Source: Corbicula japonica (lineage: Eukaryota; Mollusca; Bivalvia; Venerida; Cyrenidae). Taken from it: DNA of 64,000 bases. The stretch is taken from the NCBI GenBank assembly GCA_038501625.1, contig JAZAYU010000081.1, forward strand, positions 2,046,001 to 2,110,000, given 5' to 3'. Position numbers and translations under genes: made by a program. Numbering within the stretch: position 1 is the stretch's first letter; each line of letters starts with the position of its first letter. The notes under the pieces were generated by a model. That model made no database searches. It was not told the DNA's origin and worked only from the letters and a program-made list of their open reading frames with translations. Positions 1 to 15,077 of this stretch are shown here, one piece after another.

Positions 1-204
1 AGGCAGTTTTCTAACATCATTTACACCATTTTCTATCATCATTTAAGTGGATCCTTGCTCATGTTCAACTTCTTCAACTCAACTTTTATAATTTAACCAC
101 CTAGAAATTTTCAAACTCCTATTTTAGTCTTGGCAAAACACCAGTATATAATATCACCTGTGTTTTAATTACAAACTTTCCTCTAGATTGGCTCTATAGA
201 TATT

Positions 205-300
205 CCTCTATATATGGTAAGGGCAAAGAGAGTAGATCCAGATCAGCCAGCACATCCCTGCTGTCTGATCAGGATCTGCACTTGGTCCCTTGGTTGAGTT
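205..300. repeat. TTAA foldback fragment
   Basis: gtagatccagatcagccagc and gtctgatcaggatctgcact survive; no ends. Confidence 0.5.
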
Positions 301-529
301 TTAATAATTTAAACTGATTGATTCACCTGAAGAAGAGTCAAATAAACTCGTAACGCGTAGTGAAATATTGGAGTTTGTCTTCCTTTATTTGTTTATATAA
401 ATAATTTAAACTACTAATAATGCTATGTTTTTCCTCAGACTCCTGAAGTTTGAATATCGATGTCGGACTGTACTTTTAAAAATTTTATGAAGAAGTGCTG
501 AATAAAATATTTAACCTCATTATTCACAG

Positions 530-674
530 GAGATCAAGGCGGGCGGCAAGTACGAGTTTGTGAAGGACAACTTCAAACGTCGTCTCAACATCAAGAACTG
601 CAGCAGTCGTGATGAAGGAAAATACAAATGTAAAATGCAGAACAAGGAAACAGTGGCACAGCTTTTCGTGGAAC
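530..674 (+). CDS. Twitchin exon, C-terminal half of an Ig domain
   Basis: Enters in phase 0 after cacag and leaves one base before gtaagt. It encodes the E-to-G strands of an Ig fold, with the motif DEGKYKCKM. The first half of this Ig lies before the window or in an exon I could not find in bases 1-529. Confidence 0.88.
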
Positions 675-3600
675 GTAAGTACATGTAATGTATGACCAAG
701 AGTGAAACTTGTCTAAAATCATACAAGATCAGATTTCAAAATGGCTGAAAAGAAATAAATTCCAAAGTCAATAAATTGCAGAGTCGGATGCAAGGTTTGC
801 AGAGAGGGTTTTTTTTTGGGACAGTCTTATGGTACAAGATGTTAATTTTCAACTGTCTTGTCAATATGGGTTCAAGAAACCCTACCAAACACCCTCTGGA
901 TCTACCCCTGCATTGGTGAAAGTTTCATGTAAATAGCCAGCTTTGTGCACAATCAGTTAATATACCAGTATCAATGAAAAAGGATCTTGTAATTAGTACT
1001 AAGATGATCATGTGTATTTCAGCTGACATTAAAAAATGTATGCAGATTTCAAGTGACATGAAATAATTATATATAAATATTCTCTGACAAAAAATAATTA
1101 TATGTATATTTTCTATAAGTAAGTTGGCTTACAGTTGTACATATTTTAAACTGCTGTTACCTGTATATTCAACCATATATTAATATTTATGTGTAGATGT
1201 TAACATAAAATAATAATGTAAACAATATCTTCCAGCTGACATTAAATTCTTCAAGAAGCTTGAGGACCAGAAGGAGAGAGAGAAGGGCACGCTACAGTTG
1301 GATTGTAAAGCTTCAAACCCCAACAGTGCCCCCGTCAAGTGGCTCAAGGATGGAAAACCTCTAGACAAAGATGACTCGTAAGTCGCAAAATTATCTTGCT
1401 GACCAATCAAATCCAACTATTTGTTGTCCAAAATAAAAACAAATAATAAGCGATGAAGTTCTGACAAACAATTGAATAAATTTGTAGAGGCGGATAAGAC
1501 TGCATGGATGAAAACTCTGACCTTGGTTGTTTCGAGAAAATAAAAAATACAGATATTTAACCCTTTACTCCACATATATGGGTTTTATTGCATATGCAAC
1601 CAGTTTAGGTCCAGATCAGCTGACACTGATGTGCCGGCTGATCTGAATTACCCTGTTTGTCCATGGGGTAACTGCTGTATTCCCATGGAGAGAAGGGTAA
1701 CATAAAGAGGCAATTTATTCAACAATGGTATTTCATTTTCCTCTAATGTAACATGTGTTTTTTTTTAATTTTTGAAATAAATATTGTGAATGTAACATAT
1801 GGAATGTTTTCCTTCCAGCCGAATTGAAATTTCGAAGAAAGGAGAGGTTATGAAATTAATTGTGAAGAACCTTACTGAAGCCGACGCGGGAGAATATGCA
1901 TGTCAGGTGGGCGAGAGGACCACCCATTGCAAGGTCACAGTAGAAGAATGTAAGTCAATCATCTATTTTTGTGGATATCAAATTCCGTGATTTTTCTGAA
2001 AAGGATATACTTAGTAGACAGTAGTTTCAAATTTTGAGGTGATATATTTTGTACTACTCACATTCTTAAACTTTTGTTGTGGTAAAAGAGCCACAAATCA
2101 GTAACACTTTTTTTTGTCATTCTATCTACGTCTTATGTAGCTCTTTACTCCAAGTTGCTGTTTGATTCATTAGGTTTTCTGACCTAGAAGCAAACAGTGT
2201 AGATCTTGATCAGAAGGCATTGATTTGCTAGCTGATCTGGATCTACACTGTTCTCACATGCAATAAAACCTGTGTAATTATATGGAATAAAGGGTTTGAA
2301 AAAATTCATGTTTAAGAACTTCAGATTAAAAGCAGTATGTTTAACAAAGTGAAAGTTAACTATTGATTGTCTCTTTCAGTACCCAAGCCTCCCAAGGTTG
2401 ACTTCGATCGTGTACCCAAAGAAGTCATCCTAAAGAAGGGAGAGAGACTTCAACTGGACATACCTTTTGTTGGTAAGATCTTGAAAATATATTTCAATAA
2501 ATCTGACAGTCAAATAAAAATACTGTAGGCACATTAAATTAATTAGATTAAATTAAGGTATACATGCTAGAATATACAGGTACAATAAAACCCTCGAATG
2601 ACTCTGTTAACGGTTTTGAACTATTTTATTCCCTGGACCACCCCACTTTAAAGATTGCTCTTGTCCAGTTCCAGAGCCGGTCTTAATAGGGTTTCACTAA
2701 ATGAACATCATTTATTGCCTCAAATTATTCTCTTTGAAGCTCTTAAATACTATCAAAGTATATATACAGGACAAAATCACATTTTCTTGACTTAGTACAT
2801 ATATATTGAATGTTATTCATGATATATAGATTTTGCTGTAACTATAGTCACAAAATCAGATAGAATGCAGAAATGTCTGAAAATTAACAGTCTGTTCAAA
2901 TTTGACAACTTTTGTACGACAACTTACAAGTATATCAGGTATATACGATGTTCTTTGCTTCAGGAACACCAAAGCCCACCGCAGAATGGGCCAGGGACGG
3001 CTCCCCACTGTCGGACAGAGACACAGACATTGTAACCAAGGATAAATCCACTCACCTGGTGATACCGAGCGTGGTGAGAGAGGACACCGGGGAGTACTGC
3101 GTCACGCTGGCCAACGAAGTGGGCACTGAGAAAGTTCCTATCAACGTTATTGTCCTCGGTTAGTCTTGACTATACTTTTACAACTCTAACCTCTACAAGC
3201 TAAGTAAATGTAATTAAGTTAATAAACTGTGCATTCTTTCAGTTTGATCAAGTCAATTCTTTATTCTTTCTGTGTTAAACAGAAATTTATCAACTGAATT
3301 TATTACTTTAACCCTTTACTCCATAGATAGGACTCCTGGCCTGTGTAAACAATGTAGATCCTGATCAGCTGGCACATCTGACTTTTTTATAAAGCAGCAA
3401 ATATAAAAAAAACAACAAAACATCGTAAGTATACGTTTAAAATGAGTGTTATAAAATAAGACAGTTTATCAATATTTGTCCTCACAGATGTGCCTGGTAA
3501 ACCAAAAGGTCCACTGGACATAGTGGATATCTACTCTGACCGGGCGGCTCTGCTGTGGGATCGCCCTGACAATGACGGAGGGTCTCCTATCATAGGATAC

Positions 3601-6600
3601 GTTGTAGAGATGAAGGAAGCTGGCAAAGACTGGAAGAAGGTATTATGAACCTGTAAACATTTTGTTATTATTTCATAATGGCTTTATATACCTTTACTGG
3701 TTACAACCAAACAAAACAAAACATCTTTTAATTAAGAGCTTTAGCAATAATTTAGAACTGGATAACCCTATCTGTATGCCTTTTATATGCAAGAAAGTCT
3801 AGAATGTTTTATGATGATTATGTTAACATTTCATCCATTTTTTAAAGGTGTGTGACACGGATGACATTGAGATCGACGTAGCAGACCTCAAGGAAGGTAA
3901 CCGATACACGTTCCGTGTGGCGGCCATTAACGCTCAAGGTCAAAGTGACTGGCTCGAGGCTGATGATGAGATTCTAGCTAAGGATCCTTGGGGTATGTAT
4001 TATTATATGATGTTAGCTGTCTTGTTTCTTGCTTGGCTTCCCATGATTTTAAGGATATGGAGAATATGGGGCACACCATGGGGAAACAGGGCTTCTGAAA
4101 TACTTTTTAACACTTTAGTTGTTACTGTATTTTGAAGGAACTTACAATTATCATTAAATTTATCTTAATAAATTGGTGATTTTATTACAAATTGTGAAAT
4201 ACATAATAAGCAATGTCGTCTGCTCAACTTTGTAACAAGGTTTCCAGGTTTTAAGTCAACTGTATGATAAAACCTTTTCCTGTGACATGCCCCATAATAG
4301 ATTACTGCATTTTATGAGGCTAACTGTTTTAGGCTCCAAAATTAATGTAAGTTTCAAAAATATATTTATAATAATTCTGAAAAATTTATTTGATGGATTT
4401 AGTTGGTAATTCAAAAAGTGGCATCTTGATTGCCCTGCAGTTATCAGTAATTTAAATATTCAAGTCTGAATATCCAGTATTTATGCATGTTTTGATCCAC
4501 TACAAGCTATTAATAGCTTATTAGCATATTTGAATTGCACTGAGTGACATTCAATGCTAGCTTCAGAATAACAAATATATATCTTTTCTTATTTTAGACC
4601 CAGCAGATCCCCCGCAGGACCCTAAGATCCTGGATTACGACAAGGACTATGTGGAGATTGGCTGGTTGCCGCCAGAGAGAGACAACGGCGCCCCCATTGA
4701 TAAATACATCATCGAGTACAGAGAGAAAGATAAGGGAGAGTGGAAAAAGGTAAGAGAAGGAAAATTTTACCTACTTGCATACACATTTCAGGTTTGCAAG
4801 ATTATAAAACTAAGATTAGAAACCAGTCTCAAAACCAATCATCTGATTGGCTGAAATGAAGACTTGTCTCCATTTCAGCCAATCAGATGCTTGAAATTAG
4901 AGACTGATCAGCAACATCAGTTATATTATCTTTAGCTCTGGATAGCAATAAAGAATGTTTTTAAGTTTTATATTGGCTGTAAATTATACAGAACATTGAA
5001 TGTATTTCAGTCCTTGTGTAAAACAGAATGTAGATTTTCTGTAATATATGATAATTAAATATCTTTTTATCAACCAGGGCACAGAGGTTCCTGGCGATGT
5101 TGAACAAGGCACAGTTGAGGGACTTGTTGAAGGAAAAGAGTATGAATTCAGAGTTATTGCCCATAACAAGGCGGGTAACTCTGAACCTAGCATGGTCTCA
5201 CCACCATGTGTAACCAAAGCCAGAAAAGGTACGCTTCATCTCAATAGTTATTACTTTAACCTTTATAACAAAGCTGTATGCTTATTGCAGATATTTTGCT
5301 TCAAATTGCATATGATATTATATTCTCATAATATATTACCTGTGTATGCCAAATGCTCCTGACAGTTGTAGCAAAGATCTTGGTATTAATATTGTGAAAT
5401 ATCTTGACATTTTGCTTTGCAAATTTTGCTGTATTGTCATTTGCCATATATTCCCTGTTAAAACTCATCCTTTTAACAATTTTCTTCATAGTTTTGCATT
5501 TTAGTGGTATATGGTATGCTTAGCAATTAATAAGCTACAACTCTTCTAATGGAGGTTACAATACTAAATTTAGACTAGGTTTTTCTTGAGTTATTTTTGA
5601 GTTCTTATGTTAGAGTAGAATCCTTTTACAATGACTTGAGTTACCAATTAATTTGGACTTGAATTTATGTGCCATTTCTTCCATAGCTTTTATCACCTTA
5701 CTTTTAGTTTTCAAAGACATATATTATTTTGCAGCATGTTTAGGATTAGAACCCCACTTTCAGAAGTAGTCTATAGTTACTTTAGTCATTATAAACCCTG
5801 TACTCATAGATATGACCTTTATTGGATGTGCATCACATGTAGATCCAGATCAGCTGACACAACCAACCAATTGGACCTGGATCTACACTGGTCACTTTTT
5901 TGTCAGAAATAACCTAATAATTCTAAAAGCAAACTGTAAATAACGATTAGACATTATAGAAGTGATGGCTGATCTGGATCTACACTGTTTGCCCAAGGGA
6001 TAAAAGCCATATCCCATGGAGTTAAGGGTTAATTTAGTACTTTTTGTTTCTCCCAAGTTTTTGCTTTCTTTTGGAATTGAAATTATATTTTGTTTATGTA
6101 TCATTTTGCTAACTTCAGGCAGAAAATGTAAGTAACAAAAATAATGAAAGCTTTATGTTGTTTTTGCCATCCTTACATCGCTGTGTCTGATTTTTTTTAA
6201 CAATTGTGTTTTTATGAAGCTGAGACTGTACAAATAATCAGATACTCACCAAGGCATATTACATTTAATTATTCCAACAGCAAGTCGGAATATTGAGTTG
6301 TTTTTAGCACAATGGATAATACTTTACACTCTATGAATCTGCCGATTTTCCCATCGGTTGTCTGATCAAGATCTACACTGGTCACTGTAGATTCTTGAGG
6401 TTATTTCTGTCCTAGAGGCAAACAGTGTAGATCCTGATCAGACAGATCAGATGTTCAGATGTGCAAGCTTATCAGGATCTACAATGTTTGCACATTGGGA
6501 TTTAACTATATCTCATGGGGTAAAAGGTTAAAATATCATTTTTATATTATTGCTTTAATAAGTGTTAATTACAAAATCATTTAAATTTTGGATTGATATC

Positions 6601-9600
6601 CCCTCAAAAAGGAAAAAAGTGGATAAAACTTGTAAAAAAAAACAACAAACAATTCAATTAACTTCTAAACATTTAGTTATTTTAATAAGATGTCTTGAAT
6701 TTAAATTGCTGCATGTTGATCATTAAATAACTAAGAAAAGCAAGATTAATAAATAAGGGGTGTATATGTTGTTAGTATGATGGCTCTTGTCCAGATTGCA
6801 TGATTTCTATGTCGAGAACTAAAGATTGGTTGGTTTGAATTGTTCCATGTTATACATTTTTGTACAATTATATCATTCATCAAGTAAGGCTTCTCTTTTG
6901 CGAAACAAATATCAAGGCAATGTTATTTCAGTGTGAAAGAAGTATGATTCAAATGTTAAGGTCATTCTAAAGTAAATGTCAAGGACATTTTTATTTCTAT
7001 GTCATGTTATAAACAATTTTTTATTCCAATGTCAGTGGCATGTTATGTTTTCTTTCCTTGTAACAAAATCCAACATTCCAGTGTCAAGGACATTGTATTC
7101 CAGTGTCAACGACAACGTATTCCAGTGTCAAGGACATTGTATTCCATTGTCAAGGACACTGTTTTCCAGTGTCAAGGACATTATATTTCGGTGTCAATGA
7201 CCTAATATTTCAGCATCAAAACATAATATTTCAATGTCAAGGACATAATATTTCGATATTAAGAACATATTATTTTCAATGTCAAGGACATATAATACTC
7301 CAGTGTCAAGGACACGTTTTTCTTTTTCAAGGACATTTTAAGAACGATTTATGAAATAATACAACAATGTTTTTAGTTGTTTTTTAATTTAGGCTATTTT
7401 GTATTGAAAAAGATGGTCTTTCAATATAACCTATTTTTTACCAGAAAACATATTAAATAATATAACAAATAAACAAATCATTACTTAGTAAAGAAATTCT
7501 TTGTTTTTCATAAGCATGTAGAGATGGTTACGTTGTCTGAAAAATTGACAATAGGCTTTAATACAATAAATGCCAAAATCAAATTTGCTTTGATTGCTTA
7601 TGTTATAATAATTATATAATAAATTTGATCTTCATTTTTTCTTGGCAAAACATATTTATCATTGGCAGTGAATTCCTGTGTACATCTTAGTTGTGATAAC
7701 TTTCTCTAAGAATTTAAATTGGCAACCTGTTTCAGCATTACAACTTCTATTTCTCTGTGTTTATCAATTAATATATAATTTATAATTTATAATGGAATCT
7801 AATATATCAAGTAATTTAAATTCTGCCTGAATTAATCATAAGATATTATCTATTAATTCAAGGATTTCTTTTGCCTAAAATTCATATAGAAAGTAAGATT
7901 TTCTTTTTAAACCTGCTAATAGTTGTTTAAGGTGTGTTCCTTGTTATTTTTACTTTACGCTTTTCTCCATATATACGCCTTTATTGGGTGAGCAAAAAGT
8001 GTAGATCAAGATCAGCCAGCACATTCATGTCATCTGATTTGGATTTAAACCATCCACTTTTTGATTTTTTAGGTTACTTTTGCAATCAGTACAGCATGAA
8101 TGTGCCAACTGATCTGCATCTACAATGGTTGCACGTGCAATAAAATGCATATATATGGAGTAAAGGGTTAACAGAGTTTTTCATACCTTTGCTAATGTAT
8201 TTCAGTAAAACCAAGGATCACCAATAAGAATGACCTGAAACCGGTGAAGATCAAGGTGGGACAGTCCTTCAACCTCCATGTAGAATTTGTTGGAGAACCT
8301 GCACCGGATTGTGTATGGACCGTCAGACTTATTGTAAGTGTGTTACTTATTGCATTGCTCAAGTTATGTTTAACAGTAGCCTGCTTAATTTATGGTATGG
8401 ACATACACAGAGGGACAGTTGTAAAATTATACAGTTGCAGAAATTCTTTGGCTTTATTATATGTCAAAAATACTATTAATTTCTGTTTAGTTATTATTTA
8501 CTTCATCTTTCTATGTAAACTTTTTCAATAATTTTATTGAAGCATGTTGGCCTGGTGTCTTGTATTGTATTACAGTCCTTTTGATTCTCTCTATTGTTGT
8601 TTTTTTTTCAAGTTATTTACCTTTTATCTAGAATTCCCTTGTGACCTGTAGAAAGGTTTGATAAGGCCAGAGAAAATAAATTATTAGATTCTCATCCGGA
8701 TTTTGTGAAAAAAAGGGCAGGTGGACGCTTTTTAATTTTTATTTTTTATTAATGAAATACCCGAGAACAGAAGTAAAAACTAACTTAAAATTTTGAGAAA
8801 ATGGCATTTATAGTTACCAGAACCTTTATTATTATCAGCCATGTTTTTTTCATATCCGGGATGGTCTAAAACCCGTTCTGTCTGGAACAGAATATGTTCT
8901 GATTTTTTTACCAATAAATTTTTAGGGGGCTTGTGGTTTTGGACAGGGGCGGGCGGGGATGAGAATCTAAAATAATTTTTTATATTGCCTAAACAATAAA
9001 AAAGCTATTACAGTTCCTGGCACAAATATATTGTTTTGTATCCAGAAGATTTTACTGACCACTATGGAAATAAACTTTGTATTGTCAATAAATACTTGTT
9101 AACTCCATAGGATGAAAAAGGAAAAATCCCGCAGGTAAATGTTTCAATGTTGTAGTGCTTAATTTTAGAAAGCACTCCGTATAAATCACATTGCCCTTTT
9201 ATTTTGTAGATTTAGTAAGCTGCGTGCTGCAAGCGAACTTTTATTTTGTAGATGTAGTAAACATCACCTGCGAAAAGCTCCTATAGCGGTCCAGTAAATT
9301 TGCCAACCATATTTACCCTTTACTCCATAGATACATTTTTTATCACAATAGAGACAAGTTTAGATCAGGGCTGAAGGTTATAACACTGAGCATGGAAACC
9401 AGTCTCAAATCTCAAGACTGGTTTCCAATCTCAGTTTTATAACCTTGGGCACAGATCAGCCAGCACTTCCTTTCCATCTATCTGGAACTATACTGTTCAC
9501 TTCTTTGTCAAAAATAACATATTGATTGTGAAAGTGAACAGTGTAGATCTTAATCAGACAGCAAGTATGCTGTCCAGCTGATCTGGATCTACACCAGTTG

Positions 9601-12600
9601 CTCATGGGATATTCCCTGGAGTTAAAGGTTAATATACTGTACGTTGGGTATCTTTCTATGGACAAATCCAAAAAGTATTAGAAATTTGCATACCAAACTT
9701 TGCATTACTTTAAGATATGATTTATTGAAGTAGTTGCTAATTTATTTAAACTGAATGATGTTTGAATTACATGGAATTACTTCTGCTTTATTATTTTATA
9801 TCCAAAAATCGTGATGCAATATTTTTTGAAAGGTATGTCCATTCTTTGTCTTAAATTCAAGAATTGATAGGTATTTTTTGTGTTGTATATGTCCAGGTAT
9901 GAATATTTTACATTTTGAATGATTTGGTGTATAGACTGTAGAAACAAACATGAAAAATACCCAGGTTACAGTACACACTTGCTCGTACATTAACCCTGAA
10001 TTTGTATGACGAGTGAAGATCCAGATCCTACAGCACATCTGAGCTGGATCTTCATTTGTTGAATCTTGGTCAGATATAACCTAATGAATCTTAAAGCAAA
10101 CAGTGCAGATCCTGATCAGATGGGGCAGATGTGACAGCTGATCTGGATCTACACTGAAACTCATGGATAACAGCTATATCCCAAGGAGTAAAGGGTAATT
10201 GTCACCAAATTTTGCTTGCTTGCAGCTGTTTATTGTCATTGCTTGACATTCTTTGACAGACATGAGTTTTTAAGTGAATAAAATATTGTATCTGCTTCTG
10301 TTTTATTAAGATACAATAGTTTCTTACAAACTCTAGCACTTTTTATTATTCAACATTATATTATATAGTATATTAATATCATTTAAGTTTCACATGCACA
10401 TTCATTTTGCTGTAGGTTAGTAGAATTTTGCTGCCTGCATATCATGCTGTATTTGCTGCTACATATTTATTACATTATTTCCAGTGTAAATTTGCTAGAA
10501 AATGCACTCAGCCAGTTTGCTTGACTATTTGAAGAATATGTTGAGCTGTTCTACTCACTGTTTTGTCAACATCACACTTCTGGTTTAAAATTCATGCCAG
10601 CCTTGGTACTCAAAAGCAAAACCAAAACAATTTTTGATTTTTTCCTGATCAAGTCTTTCTTGCATCCCCAACCCAGACCATGTAAACAGAAAGACCATAA
10701 TCAATATTTTTCTGTGATCACTACCCATACCCTGTCCATGGATTAAAAAAAATTAAGTGTTGTCATTTCTTTGAAGTGTGATTCCATTATTTTCTCGATC
10801 TCTTTTATGGACAATATTAAATTCAAATAGTTGAGCATGTTCTTGTTTCATATTGTTACATGTGTATGCTTGATTGCTTATGCGTAGTATTGCAGCTTGC
10901 TTATGCATATTATTGCAGCTTGCTTATGCGTAGTATTGCAGCGTGCTTATGCGTAGTATTGCAGCTTGCTTATGCGTAGTATTGCAGCTTGCTTATGCGT
11001 AGTATTGCAGCTTGCTTATGCGTAGTATTGCAGCTTGCTTATGTGTAGTATTTTTGTGTAGTATTGCAGCTGCTTGCCCAAGCTTCATATCTCTACATCT
11101 TTCTGTTCTGTAAACAATTATTTATAAGAGCTTGTCTTTACTTTTCATCAAACATAAAGTTAAAATGACAAAGAAGCAAATGCTTTTCTTGCTGTATGCT
11201 GCTAAATAGAGAAATGAATGAATTCTCATTCTCATGTTTCAGATATGTTATATGTGCATTGAAATCATTCCATATCATTTATATTTACAGGCATAAAACT
11301 GTAAGGTTTCCTTTGAAACAGTATTTTTGGAGGGTTCTTAAATTCATGGCTTTTCAATCGTACAAAAAACACAGTTGCTGTGTGTATAGAGCTTTTCTCA
11401 AAAGGCTAAACCCTTCTCCCCTGGTGAATGAGAAAATCATTAATACAGAGATGAATTATAAATAACCCACATTTAAGTTTATTCTATGTGATGATATCTG
11501 AAGTTAATTGCATTATTTGTTTACCTTAGGATGGAAGTGAGCAAAACTTAACTTCTGGAGGTAATCTGAAGATATCCCCAGCGCCAAAGGATTGTGACAT
11601 CTCCAGGAGTGACTGTGTTCGCAAGGATACCGGCATGTATAAGATCACCGTGGAAAACAAACATGGCTCAGACAGCGGCGAAATTGAAGTTGTTGTACTT
11701 GGTAGGTTGATTTTTGTTTTATGTTAACTGTTAAAAACCAATGAAGCCTTTTCACTGTGTGTAAACCCCATATAAATATCTTATGTGCAATTCATGTAGA
11801 TCCAGATCTGCTTGTATATGGGTGCACTTTGATCAGGATCTACACTGTTTGCTTCTTGTCAGAAATTTATACAAACGTAATGAATGTAAAACAGACTAGT
11901 GTAGATCTTTACCTGTCATGGGATATAAGCTGGATCCAGTCACAGATTACATAGTGAGCCAGGTCATGGATCAAAAAGCTGGAAAGGCCCATCCTGATCA
12001 TGATGGTTCAGGGGCAGATCGAGAGGGGGTTCAGTGGGATTGCTTTAACCCCCTTTTTGGGTTACATTATTTAATTTTCATGGGGATTTGGGCCAGAAAA
12101 TTGGAAATAATCATGTTACTACGCATAGACGGCCCTAAAAAATCCATTTCATGATATCTTGCATGTGACCCTAATGGTTGATGTATATTTCAGGTCCTCC
12201 TGGCAGACCCAAGGGTCCACTGGATGTTACCGACATAACCAAGGACAGTGCTAAACTCGCCTGGAAGGAACCTGATGATGATGGTGGTCAACCCATTGAG
12301 TAAGTTCTCTTAGAAATGTGATATTTTGTCCTAATCTTTAAGGGCAAATCACAACTTCACTCGTTACTCCATACATACTGGTTTAAAGCAAGTGTGAATA
12401 GTTTAATCTGTACCTACACAAAATAAACCCTGTTTATATAAAGGGTTAACAGGTTCAGCAAATATATTACTTGCGAAGACTAGTGTGTATTCGTCCTTTC
12501 TAACCTGCCATAAGACTCCGAGCTGTTCAGTTTATAAAGTCCTCAAAACAATGAAAACAAATGGAATAGGTAAGTTTCATAGACCAACAAGTATGGGACT

Positions 12601-15031
12601 CATATTCAGTAGGTTAACACTGAACCATAAAATCTTTTCCTCACAGAAATATCAAATAGTAATATTAATTAACAAGAAAGAAACAAAAAAATCATATAAT
12701 ATGACACTGTTAATAGTTTTAGAATTTCTTTTATAAATTGCTTTTTTTCACAGTGGCTACCGAGTTGAGAAGATGGATATGGAAAAAGGCAAATGGGAAC
12801 CTATTAAATCCACTCGTAGACCTGATCTGGAGGTACCCAAACTCATAGAAGGTCATCAGTACAAGTTCAGGGTCATTGCTGAGAGCCCTAATGGTGACAG
12901 TGAGCCCCTTGAACTGGCCAATCCAATCACAGCAAAGGATCCGTTCAGTGAGTATAGACAAAAACTCGATTTGTTGTAGCTTTGTTATCCCTTTCCTCCA
13001 TAGACATACCTTTATTGCGTGGGCGAACAGTGTAGATCCAGATGAGCCAGCACATTCATGCCGTCTGATCATGTTCTAAACTGTTCGCTTTTTGATTCAT
13101 TAGGTTATTTCTGACCAAAATGCGAACTGTGATGATCCAAATCAAACGGCATGAATGTGATCTACACTCAGTCTGGTCGCACATGCAGATGCATATATAT
13201 GGAGGAAAGGGTTATACCAGCCTGCAAAAGCAATAGAACATTGAGTCAGTTGACTTTGTTTATACCTGATATGTTTATGCCACAAGATAATTTGCACTAT
13301 AAAGTAAAGATCTGACTAAATTTTAATTGAAAATTAATTTAACCCCTTTACTTTATAGAAATGCCCTATATCATATGTGCAATCATTGTAGATCCAGATC
13401 AGCCTGAACGTCTGTGTATTCTGATAAGGATCTATGCTGTTTACATTAGAAGTGATCATTTTCCTGATCAGAATGTACTGTTGTGATGGCTGATCTGGAT
13501 CTACACTGGTTGCATATGGGTATAAGGCCATATCCTTGGACAAAAATGTTATTTTAGTGCTTTTGGATTGGTCGAAATTCTGCATGTGCAACTTTATCAG
13601 TTGAGGCATTTGCTAGTGAAAGTATTGATATAAATGTAACTGTTAGGAAAATTCAATATAAATCAGAAAGCTTTGTCTAGTACTATCATAATAACAAGAC
13701 AAAGACCATTCTCAATTCAACCCCAGTTATAACCTCTGTGACAGAACTTCAAGTCACCAGTGAAGCCATTTAGTCTTATATAACCCTATACTCCAAATAT
13801 ACAATGTTTATCACATACATGTGTGACAAGTGAAAATCTGATCAGCCAGCACATCTGGCAAGCCTGGTCAGATGGCACATATCTACACAGTTTGCTATAG
13901 GATAGCAACCATATCCTTAGCGGACAATATTTCTCATGACTTACTAATACTGATAAGCTATGACCATATTACAGGTGAGCCATTCCCGCCAGGACAGCCT
14001 CAAGTAAAGGAACAAGATCGCGATCACATCACCATCAGGTGGGAGCCGCCAGAGAATGATGGTGGCGCACCTATTACAGGCTACGAAGTGGAGCGCAAGG
14101 AACCCAAGAGCAACAGATGGATCAAGGTATGTTATCCGTTTTATTCTACAATCTCTCCACAGTAGTTACCTCCCATTTTAGTGCCAGGCAGTGATAGCTC
14201 CAGCAGAGGTGTGTTTAACAGTATCATTTTTCTGTTAAATAGGTTAATGATCTACTGAACAAGAATAAAAAGTGTGTCAGATTCAGTTTGAAATATTTTT
14301 TAATTATTAAAATTCATTATTTTTTACTTTTTTGGAATGCATGATTGTGATATGACATCGTGTGACTTGTGGTTGCCTTATTTGGTCTTCTGCAGAAATA
14401 ACATAATGAATATAAAAGCAAACAGAATAGATCATGCATAGAGGGCACATATATTCTGGCTGATCTGGATCTGTTCACCAATGTGATAAAAATAGTACAT
14501 ATGGTGTAAAGGGTTAACGTTTTGATAAACATATATTCAGGTGACGAGATCCCCAGTCAGTGAACCAGAGTTTGAGGACACCAAGGTGACGGCCAACAAG
14601 GACTACGAGTATCGTGTCATTGCCATCAACAAGAAAGGTCCGTCTGAACCGTCCATACCTTCCAAAGCCATCACTGCCAAACCGGAAAAAGGTGAGTGAT
14701 TAGTCAATCTTGTTTCATTGTATTGCACAAAAGGGAATGAATAAAACTACATTGATGAAAATTAACTTCTGAGCTAGTTTTAGTTGATTATAAATGCATA
14801 TAATTTAACATAAAAAAGGGTTTACCTTGGCAGTTGTCGTATTCTTTACACTTACCTTACTATAGATCCATAACAGTCTTCACATTAATGCAGTCTGATC
14901 AGGATCAGCAATGTCTGCTGTTAGATATATTAGATTGTTTCTGAACAAAAAGTGAACATTTTAGATCCAGATCAAATGACTGAAATTTTCTGGCTGGTCT
15001 TGATCTACACTGCTCGTACTTGTAATGTTAT

Positions 15032-15077
<46 letters not shown>

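Noticed and set aside
6976..7354. Overlapping ORFs over the 24-bp minisatellite
   Set aside because: Open only because the unit length is a multiple of three; no sign of coding selection.
11918..12154. ORF of 78 residues
   Set aside because: Falls in dispersed repeat sequence shared with 30868-31040; no domain and no continuity with the twitchin frame.
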